Assembly (NCBI RefSeq): GCF_019578655.1
Contig: NC_063265.1
Span: 2,576,501 to 2,640,500 of the forward strand
Direction of reading: 5' to 3'
DNA length: 64,000 nucleotides
Source of the DNA: Ricinus communis
Taxonomy: Eukaryota > Streptophyta > Magnoliopsida > Malpighiales > Euphorbiaceae
The notes under the pieces are model-generated. The model did no database searches. It had not been told where the DNA came from and was given only the letters and a program-made list of their open reading frames with translations. The position numbers and the translations under genes are program-made. Within the stretch, counting starts at the first letter, position 1. Each line of letters opens with the position of its first letter. Shown here one piece after another: positions 56,291-64,000 of the stretch.

Positions 56291-56451
56291 GGTATTGTAG
56301 ATGATGTATTGGATTTGGTAGTGATTGGATGTGGTCCAGTTGGTTTAGCTCTTGCTTAATCTGCTAAGTTAGGATTAAATATTAGTTTTATTGATCTTGA
56401 TCTTTCGTTTACTAATAATTATGGGGTTTAAAAAAATTAATTTAAAGGTCA
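56291..56451 (+). pseudogene. LCYE-like: Lycopene epsilon-cyclase fragment
   Basis: The plus-strand frame reads VLDLVVIGCGPVGLALA, a stop, SAKLGLNI, then LSFTNNYGV and further stops. This is the Rossmann dinucleotide-binding segment (GxGPxG) of plastid lycopene epsilon-cyclase, which forms the epsilon ring of alpha-carotene and lutein. In the true enzyme NNYGV is followed by W-E-D-E-F; here stops and changes replace it. Only about 50 codons are recognisable; no other exon of the gene is seen nearby. It is a dead gene fragment, possibly carried by a transposon. Confidence 0.8.
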
Positions 56452-57568
56452 TCTGCTGCTTAATTTACTCAGTTATGGATATCAGTTCGGGCATGAGTAA
56501 TTATGCACAGATATGTTATGAAGTTTTTTTGGGGTTTTGATCTTTTAACATTAATGTTAATAATTTTGCTAAACTGTTAACTCAAGGACTAATTAGGTAC
56601 AAAAATATAAATAAATGAACTATTCATGATACAATTGATGTATAGAAACTGCATGAAACAAACTCTTATATTATAGGACCGAAAAATGGGTTTTACAATT
56701 CTAAAATCATATAATTATATTTTTAGACAAAAAAAAAAAATTATTTCTACTGATAGGGGTGTAAAACAATCTAAAATGTTTCAACATTAGATTTAAATCA
56801 CTTTTTAATTCATTCGAACTCATTTAAAAAGTATAATAATTTAAATTTGATCTTACCTTTATATTCCGTTAAAATTCAAACCGAATTTGAAAAAAAAAAT
56901 CTTAGCTTGATAAATTCATGAACATTTTTAAATTTTGCTTGTTATAAATAATTTTTTTTTAAGTAATAAAAATAAATAAATCTTTCTTTAGCCTACATTT
57001 TATATTTTTGAAAATATGACAATATCTTCTAGGATTCTCCATATTAGAGACTAATTTTTTTAGTTACTTTCAAGATTAATAATTATATTTTACTTTATTC
57101 ATACAATAAAAATAAAAGAAAAAGTCAAAATATTTTAATTTCCTGAATGAATCAAACTTGATTTAAATTCAGTTTATTTTCTGATTTATTGGAGCTCATA
57201 TAAAATATGTCAAACTTAAAATTATTTTGAATAACTAATATAATTTCATTAAAACGAAGTTAAAAAATGATATTCGGATTGGCACGTCTCATTTTCTTTT
57301 TCTTACCCAGCAAACGCAGCCCAACCCCAGCTGATGAAATGCATCCTATAGACGCGTATTTGCAAAAAGAGCTTAAAGCATGAAACGTAGACATGGATTT
57401 AGGATTGCATCCTAAGGCAAGAGTTTTTCTTTCTTTCTTTCTTTTTTTTTTTTTTTTTTTTTTTTCTTTTTCTTTTAGGTAGAGTTAATTTAGAGCATAT
57501 GTCGGATAGCAACCTTACAGATGGCAAGATGGCAAAGTAGTCTCTCAAGACTTTTAAAGCAGCGGTAT
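56452..57568. other. AT-rich intergenic DNA with poly-pyrimidine tract
   Basis: No gene. A CTTT/T-rich tract lies at 57425-57476; the minus-strand lysine-rich frame across it (57581-57399) is an artefact of the tract. Confidence 0.5.
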
Positions 57569-57640
57569 TGTGACGACCCAATCTAAGGAATGGGTAGGCT
57601 TAAGACCACCAAAATTCATAATAAGTCTAATTAATCGATA
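57569..57640 (+). repeat. Truncated LTR terminus of the TGTSACGACC family
   Basis: Starts TGTGACGACCC and continues GGAATGGGTAGGCTTAAGACCACC, matching the first 60 bases of the solo LTR at 2270. It breaks off at the (TA)n tract that borders the viral insertion. Confidence 0.7.
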
Positions 57641-57650
57641 ATTATATATG

Positions 57651-57692
<42 letters not shown>

Positions 57693-57693
57693 A
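57640..57693. repeat. (TA)n microsatellite at the viral insertion border
   Basis: About 50 bases of alternating TA with two interspersed TATG units lie between the broken LTR and the first viral base. Endogenous florendoviruses are reported to sit preferentially next to TA dinucleotide repeats. Confidence 0.85.
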
Positions 57694-58540
57694 TGACATT
57701 TTCAATCCTTATTCAAAGTTTTGCATTGTCTACATTGATGATGTGTTGATATTTTCAAATTCTCTAGAACAACATGGAGACATTTTTCTATGTTGTTAAG
57801 AAAAATGGTTTAGTGGTTTCAAAATCCAAGATATCTTTATTCCAAACAAAAATTAGATTTCTTGGTCACTATATCTCCCGGGGAACTATCACCCCAATTG
57901 AAAGGTCTCTAGCCTTTACTTCAAAGTTTCCAGACAAAATTTTGGAAAAAAACACAATTACAAAGATTCCTTGGCAGTTTAAATTATGTAATGGATTTTT
58001 ATCTAAATTTGAACTGTCTTGCAAAGCCTCTTCATGATAGGTTAAAGAAAAACCCCCCTGTATGGACCGATGAGCATACGAAGATTGTCCAAAACATAAA
58101 AAAATAAGTTTCTGAAATACCATGTTTACACCTAGCTGATCCATCTGCATTCAAAATTGTTGAAACTGATGCATCAAATCTAGGATATGGTGGGATTCTT
58201 AAGCAAGTCCAAAATAACAAAGAATGTATTGTCCAGTTTACTTCTGCACACTGGAATGATACACAGAAAAACTATTCAACTATCAAAAAAGAAATTCTTT
58301 CGATAGTTTTGTGCATTTTAAAATTTCAAAGCGATCTTTTAAACCAAAATTTTTTTTTTAAGGATTGATTGTAAATCTGCTAAAGAAGTTTTACAAAAAG
58401 ATGTCCAAAACATAGCTTCAAAACAAATTTTTGCCAGATGGTAAGCCATTCTTTCTGTTTTTGACTTTGAAATCGAATACATAAGAGGAGATTCAAATTC
58501 AATTCCAGACTTTCTAACCAGAGAGTTTCTTCAAAAATAG
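57694..58540 (+). pseudogene. Endogenous caulimovirid: reverse transcriptase (part) and RNase H
   Basis: The frame begins inside the reverse transcriptase just before the YIDDVLIFSN active site (about 57733), continues through the thumb with LGHYIS (near 57866), and ends in RNase H with ETDASN (58164), KKEI (58290) and IDCKSA (58364), ending ...FLTREFLQK and a TAG at 58538-58540. RT and RNase H replicate the genome from pregenomic RNA. An internal short deletion near 57775 and shifts near 57950 and the T-run at 58349 break it. Sequence 5' of this point in the polyprotein is missing here. Relationship: reads as Caulimoviridae, closest in layout to Florendovirus. Confidence 0.88.
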
Positions 58541-58548
58541 GAGTGAAA

Positions 58549-60003
58549 ATGCCAAGAAAATTAAAAGCAAAAGAAGAAAAGTCGACAGCAAGTTCAAAGC
58601 CTGTCCATAGTCCAAAGAAGGAAATTTTGCCTTCCTCTTCAAAGCCCATCAGAACCTGGACCGAAATCATCCAGGAAGAAATTGACCAAAGCAAGGCCGA
58701 TCCGGCCCAACAACAATTGCAAATTCAGGAGTGGCTTACACAATAAGATCCTGAATTCCTGAAAAGGGTCGAAGAATATTCAAAGCAAGTGATACAACTT
58801 CAACCCGAAGCCTCTCCAAAGTCATCCTCCTCCTCCAACAAGGGTAAAGGTATACTTTCTATCCCTTTTTCAAAACCTGAGATAGAAATTTTTCCTCAAA
58901 ACCTATCTCAAAGCTCTAAAAGTATTTCAAAGCCCAACTCTCAAGAAATAGTTTTGTCACAAACAAAACTTTTTAAATCCAACGAATATATAGAAAAGCA
59001 AAATTTTTAAAACATTTTGACTATTGAGGAAGGATTCTGTACAGAAAGCCCCTCAAAACTGATTTCAAAGATTTTCCCTCCAGGATGGTATTTCAAGCCC
59101 TGAAATATTTCAAAGCCTCAATCCTACTACCAGTCTATCCTTGAGGTAACTAGTTCTGCAAAGTTCAAACACTTCAAAAAATACAAAGACCATATAGACC
59201 CCGCATATTCCACATGCACCATACAAAGAATCCTCCACCCTACAGATTGGGGAATGGATTTACACTCTTCAAGATCTTTCCCAACTTCCCTCCAAAGAAC
59301 CTACCCATCAAGCCTAAACACTTCTTTCAACTATTGGGATTACCAAAAAGCTTGGTTTAATACCTTTCTTCTTCAAAACAAAGGACAAAGCCATTATTGG
59401 CTTTTCTACTTCGATACAAGCTCAATCCAAACTTCAAAGATCCCCTATTGGTTTAAACAATGGTGGAATTTTTATGGCAATGTTCCTGAGACCATAATTC
59501 CAGAAGTTCTACCTCTGTTCAACCTTTTCAAAGCCCACTATAAACTAAACAAAATAGAAAGATGTTTTCCCCCATTATTTCTATTTTGTTCAAACTTCTT
59601 TCTTCCTTGGGTATGTGTATGGTATTTCCATTTCAATCAAGCAGCAGATGGAGAAATCATTCTTACCCGAAGGTTCAAAGTCAAATGGTGGGATAAATTT
59701 AACCACCAAGAAAAATTATCACTAAAGTTGGTACAAAATATCCTTTCAAAAAATAGCTTCTTGCCACCTCCGAAAGAACAGACCACTTTCTTGGCACAGA
59801 AGTCCTTCATAATTCCAAAGCTAGCGGCTGCTCAGACAGAAGAAGATTTCTTACAGTTGATCAAACAATTGTTGGAAACCGCCTCTTCCAAAGGAAAATC
59901 AAAAGCTTCATCTTCCTCTTCTAGCACCAGCTCGGCAGCAATAGACCTAGATGGTGACTCAAACGAAGATGACTGTTTTGGGATATTCAAGCCCATCAAA
60001 TAA
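58549..60003 (+). pseudogene. Endogenous caulimovirid ORF2, function unknown
   Basis: This ORF starts eight bases after the polyprotein stop and spans 484 codons in a single frame, broken by three in-frame stops (TAA about 58744, TAA about 59008, TGA about 59101) and no shift. The N-terminal third is Lys/Ser/Pro-rich and disordered-looking; the central part (about 59254-59720) is rich in Trp, Phe and Tyr and probably folded; the C-terminal tail is a Ser run followed by an acidic patch near 59930-59990. A downstream ORF of unknown function after the polyprotein is a known trait of Florendovirus. I recognise no conserved domain. The 249-codon 3' part remains open. Confidence 0.75.
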
Positions 60004-60600
60004 TACCTCTGTAAAGCCCTTGGGTTGAAAACCAGAAATGGCAGCCCGAGATATTTATGTAATGGGCCAAAAGCCCAATGTAAAAAAAAAGAGTCATTAA
60101 AAAGAAAAAAGAAAGAAGACAAAAGACTCTTTAAAAAAGCAAAAGATTTTTTTTCAAAGCATGGCCGACAACTTCCACAAAAGGAGTGAAACATCTTACT
60201 CCATTGTCACAAGACTACAAGAAGAAGTGGAGCCCCCTTTATTCCACTAAGAAGAGCATCCAAAGCTTCAAGGCCTCTATAAATAGAGGAGTTTCCCTTA
60301 GAAGAAGGCAAACTGAAAAATACGAAGAACCTCTTGTATTCTTCAAGTCACACAAAGAGAAATATAGTGAGAAAAGAGAGAGTACAGTGTGAGAGTGGTA
60401 GTGAGAAGAAACACTTTCCTCTTATATTCAATTTCTCCTCTTTTAAGTTATATTTCTTTAGTTTAAAGCTTTCATTTTAAAGCTTTTTTCAAAGTTTGTA
60501 TATTTGTTCAAAGTTTGTGTTCAAAGTTTGTACCTATCAATAAAATTTTTATCTTCTTATCTACAATCTTTTAGATTTAACAAGTGTATGCTCTGTGCTT
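60004..60600 (+). promoter_or_regulatory. Viral intergenic region: promoter, leader and poly(A) signal
   Basis: TATAAATA lies at 60278-60285 in the context CCTCTATAAATAGAGGA. AATAAA is at 60539-60544, about 255 bases downstream. In plant pararetroviruses the poly(A) signal lies downstream of the transcription start, in the terminal redundancy of the pregenomic RNA, so this spacing fits. Three tandem-like TTCAAAGTTTGT units lie at 60488-60531. No initiator tRNA-Met primer site was found before the junction near 60600, where RT sequence starts. Confidence 0.75.
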
Positions 60601-61177
60601 ACCTCATCTGAGGATCCTGCATACCAGAAACTTGTTGATATGAAATCAGGATTTTGGCAAATCCAGATTCATCCAAAAGACAGGTACAAAACAGCTTTTA
60701 CAATTCCATTTGGCCAATACGAATGGAATGTAATGCCCTTCGGATTGAAAAATGCTCCTTCTGAATTTCAAAAAATCATGAATGACATTTTCAATCCTTA
60801 TTCAAAGTTTTGCATTGTCTATATTGATGATGTTGATATTTTCAAATTCTCTAGAGCAACATTTCAAACACTTGGAGACATTTTTCTATGTTGTTAAGAA
60901 AAATGGTTTAGTAGTTTCAAAATCCAAGATATCTTTATTTCAAACAAAAATTAGATTTCTTGGACACTATATCTCCTAGGGAACTATCACCCCAATTGAA
61001 AGGTCTTTAGCATTTACTTTAAAGTTTCCAGATAAAATTTTGGAAAAAACACAATTACAAAGATGCCTTGGTAGTTTAAATTATGTTATGGATTTTTATC
61101 CAAATTTGAACTGTCTTGCAAAGCCCCTTCATGAAAGGTTAAAGAAAAACCCCCCCTCCATGGACTGATGAGCATAC
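60600..61177 (+). pseudogene. Second copy of caulimovirid reverse transcriptase fragment
   Basis: The region starts at the palm domain (VDMKSGFWQIQIHPKD near 60624), passes MPFGLKNAPSEFQ and an active site where a two-base loss in the YIDDV segment shifts the frame, and overlaps about 400 bases of 57694-58075 at high identity. It retains the 11 bases lost from the first copy near 57775, so the two copies carry different lesions. It ends abruptly at about 61177, where minus-strand protease sequence begins. Confidence 0.85.
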
Positions 61178-62343
61178 ATTCAAACCCATATCTTGTTTCA
61201 AGTGGAAAAGCTGGGTTTGTTTTCCTTTGATCAAAGCATTTATCTCAAAATTATAAATTGAGTGGGCTTTAATAAGATTGAGATTTCTCTTTTTAGGTTT
61301 TTCTATAAAAGGGAAAACAATCTTTGAATCTTTAGCTTTAAAAATAATACCAGCAGTAGTTACTTTGAAAGGAGTAATTACATTGATAAAGGGAGTTTCT
61401 AAAATAACTGTTTGCTGAAGATTTTTTGTAAGAATAAAAATATTTTTTAAAGCAATATTATTATTTAGAATTGCAGCTTCAGTTTTTTCCGCAATCCTAA
61501 TCTTTGAACTATTGGCTGAAGTAAGCCTTTCTTTAGTTTCTTGATGATACCTTTTAGGAACCACCTCATAATTGATACAGTTAAGGTCTGCTCCTATATC
61601 AAATAAAGCGATGGTTTCTATTTGAAAATCACCAGGGAAAATGAGTTTTATTTGAATCAAATATTTCCTTGAGGTAATTTCCTTTAAAACATTAATGAAG
61701 TTTTCTGGAACACTTTCAGAAACCTCAAGATTTTGAAAATCATTTTCTTCTTCAGAATCAGAATCACTATTCTGTTTGAGAATCAGGCTTTGGAGTAAAA
61801 CAGAATCATTTTGTTATTTTTCTTTTAAATCTTTGAGCTCAGTTTTGATTGCTTTGATTTCTTTCTGAAGTTCTTGAACGGTAGGAAGAGGGTTTTTTAA
61901 CTTTTTCCCTTTATCCAAGATCATAGTAAGATCATAAGTGTTCTTACTAGAAGAGGGGACAAGGGTTTCAGTTTTTAAGATTTCTTTCAAAACTTGTTTT
62001 TGGATTTGGGGGTCATTAATATGCTTGACGGCTTCAAGAAGAGCTTCTTGTTGCCTAGTGAGCATATTAATATTCTTTGAAATATTTTCAGAATCTGATT
62101 CAGAATAATCGGATGAGGTTTTGATTTCATCAATTTGAAATTCTTCCTCACTATTCGAAAATTCTGATTCAGAGGAATCAACAAGAAGAGCTGAAATTTT
62201 GCTTAAAACTTCTTCTTCTATTTGGAGCTCATGGAGTTTTTTAGAAAACTTGCAATACTTTGAAGTATGACCCTTTTTGCCAAACTTATAGCAAGTAATT
62301 TTGCTAAAATCTTTTTTAAAATTTTATTTTGGAAATTTAGAAG
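61178..62343 (-). pseudogene. Endogenous caulimovirid: coat-protein zinc knuckle and aspartic protease, inverted
   Basis: On the minus strand a CCHC knuckle (C-x-x-x-x... written as CYKFGKKGHTSKYC, 62294-62253) opens the segment. A Ser/Glu-rich acidic spacer follows, then a predicted coiled coil (about 62065-61814, LTRQQEALLEAV to LKDLKEK), a stop, and the protease (about 61660-61190). Its catalytic loop reads LFDIGADLNCI, where D-T/S-G-A is expected, so Ile replaces the Thr/Ser. The protease normally cuts the polyprotein. The last residues of its frame run into the junction with RT sequence in the opposite orientation. Confidence 0.83.
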
Positions 62344-62822
62344 AGGACAGAACCAGTTACCTCAAGGATAGACTGGTAGTAGGATTGAGGCTTTGAAATA
62401 TTCCAAGGCTTGAAATACCATCCTGGAGGAAAAATCTTTGAAATCAGTTTTGAGGGGCTTTCTGTACAGAATCCTTCCTCAATAGTCAAAATGTTTTGAA
62501 AATTTTGCTTTTCTATATATTCGTTGGATTTAAAAAGTTTTGTTTATGACAAAACTATTTCTTGAGAGTTGGGTTTTAAAATACTTTTAGAGCTCTGAGA
62601 TAGGTTTTGAGGGAAAATTTCTATCTCAGGTTTTGAAAAAGGGATAGAAAGTATACCTTTACCCTTGTTGGAGGAGGAGGATGACTTTGGAAAGGCTTCA
62701 GGCTGAAGTTGTATCATTTGCTTTGAATATTCTTCAACCCTTTTCAAGAATTCAAGATCTTGCTGTGCTAACCATTCCTGAATTTGCAATTGTTGTTGGG
62801 CCGGATCGGCCTTGCTTTGGTC
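62343..62822 (-). pseudogene. Second copy of the ORF2 N-terminal part, inserted between coat-protein segments
   Basis: The minus strand matches ORF2 from about 58682 to 59160 at high identity. It is spliced at DNA level between coat-protein sequence (to the right) and the zinc-knuckle segment (to the left). Its first third is in frame with the coat-protein-like part, yielding one open frame of 382 codons (63692-62544). It carries its own stop near 62544 and shares the later stops of the other copy only in part. Confidence 0.85.
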
Positions 62823-64000
62823 TCCTATGAAGTGGAGGGAAATCGTTAGGATTAGAGTTGACACATCATCCTCAATCGGATTTCCTAGTTCATCTAAGAT
62901 GGGGGTCCCTTCTATTGTGGTTTGAATGGCACCTAGGATTTGGAGCTGTTGTGCTTGTGTGAGATGGTAATCCCACAATCCTTTAAGCTGGCCAGAAAAT
63001 CCAGCTATAAGGAGCTCAGCAATGGCTCTATCAGAGGTACCGCTTTGGGTTTTGTAAGCATTGGCTGCCATGGTCATCTGTTGCAAGAGACCAAGGTTAT
63101 TATATTCTGTCATTCCATCTATATTCCATTTATAGACGGAGGAAGCATTGAATCTAGATTGGGTTAGGATATTATTCCTATTTTCTATTCCTAGATCTAG
63201 GGCAGTATTCCTAGAAGTATGCCAGATCAATCTAGGGGCTTGCCATCCCAGTCTGTTGATGTTGGAGGGTTTTTCAGTGACACTTTCAAGCTCTGAATCA
63301 TTTGATTCATTGCAATGGGCTTGATCTATAGTACTGATATTCCTACTGCTTTGAGGAGTATCTGGCACTAGATTTTTGGAGGACTCAAAAGTTGCTAATT
63401 TGCTAAGCTGTTCTCTGACTGCTCTAGCAAACTCAGTTTGCTTTTGAAATTGATCTTGGCTAGGCTTTGAGATTTGGTAGGGTTTGAAGACTGGATTTTT
63501 GAGCTTTTCCGATTGACTTGTCTCTTTTGGATGTTCAGTGTTGGGGATTGGAGAGGTGAAAACTACAAGAGGTTTTTGGATCTGGCTTTCTATCCTAACA
63601 AGCTGCTTCCCTATTGTGTTAAGATAGGTATTCGAGAAATTGTTCTGCTGAACAATGTTCTTGACATTCTTTTCAAGATCTTCTCCTACCAATTTGTAAG
63701 GTGAAGCCTCTATTTCATTCTCTCCATAAGGAATGGTTATCTTCCTAAGGGGAGGATGTTCAGACTGGATGGTTAGGTTTTCTCCGACCTTCCACTCTGG
63801 AGCCTTGTTTCTTACAGTGACAAGACTAATAAGTTTTTCTTTGAAAGGATAAAGAATACTATTTTCATTGCAATAAATCTGAAACCAATCAAAAAATTTG
63901 ATTTGGACTTTGTTTTGAATGCAAAATTGATAGTACCTTTCTTGAATACTGTCTTTTTCTTGTAAAAAATTCTTAAAAAACTAAAATTTTTTAGAATGGT
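62822..64000 (-). pseudogene. Endogenous caulimovirid: coat-protein-like region, runs off the right edge
   Basis: The minus strand is open from about 63982 to the ORF2 junction at 62822. It holds a Lys/Gln-rich linker, LGWQAPRLIWHTSRN (near 63245), YKWNIDGMTEYN (63133) and AIAELLIAGFSGQLKGLWDY (63030-62971), the pattern I associate with the capsid region of petuvirus/florendovirus-like polyproteins. Sequence upstream of about 63700 is probably the linker after the movement protein. A stop lies at about 63983; the movement protein itself is not in the window. Confidence 0.7.

Noticed and set aside
57399..57581. Lysine-rich 60-codon minus-strand frame
   Set aside because: Artefact of the T-rich tract at 57425-57476.
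62940..63704. Plus-strand frames opposite the coat-protein-like sequence
   Set aside because: Shadows of the minus-strand viral frame.

Overview
The window is nuclear DNA from a flowering plant. It has widely spaced, intron-containing genes in very AT-rich intergenic DNA full of decayed transposons, plus an integrated plant pararetrovirus. The proteins (LEC1-type NF-YB, plant Nudix hydrolase, plant TBP, an OSR/ARGOS-like small membrane protein, a lycopene epsilon-cyclase relic) point to a eudicot. A rosid such as a member of the Euphorbiaceae is my guess from protein flavour only.

Genes: (1) a two-exon LEC1-like NF-YB transcription factor, + strand, 8289-12557, with a 3.6-kb intron whose first part carries clustered seed-type cis motifs; (2) a 59-residue OSR/ARGOS-like membrane protein, + strand, 16257-16436; (3) a seven-coding-exon Nudix hydrolase, + strand, 34190-36772, 285 residues, with an altered Nudix box glycine; (4) an intact, intronless, diverged TATA-binding protein gene, - strand, 37475-38056, which looks like a retrocopy. 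The first two could act in the seed and in organ growth. Nothing suggests that these genes form a functional cluster.

Transposon layer, left to right: the end of a long LTR (1-95); a complete 3.07-kb solo LTR with 5-bp target duplication (2270-5339); a CACTA-like non-autonomous element (16889-20215) hosting a MITE (18235-18556); a copia remnant (20340-23188); a foldback element interrupted by a second copia element (25500-29760); a palindromic MITE (30242-30560); a MuDR-type transposase relic (30608-32240); several foldback/MITE elements at 38.4-41.2 kb, one with a perfect 11-bp target duplication; a gypsy 3' end plus LTR (41414-42470) and a degenerate coding stretch (42477-44440); a dead LINE (about 45130-49690); an LTR-like segment (about 52310-53515); a lycopene epsilon-cyclase fragment (56291-56451).

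From 57694 to the window end lies a rearranged, defective endogenous caulimovirid, best matching the Florendovirus-type layout (one polyprotein ORF followed by an ORF2 of unknown function). It abuts a (TA)n tract. It is a mosaic: RT/RNase H, ORF2, the promoter/poly(A) intergenic region and a second RT piece on the + strand, then, inverted, protease, zinc knuckle, a second ORF2 piece and coat-protein-like sequence. One open frame fuses coat-protein-like sequence to ORF2. All exon and domain calls come from reading the sequence; no database search was run.
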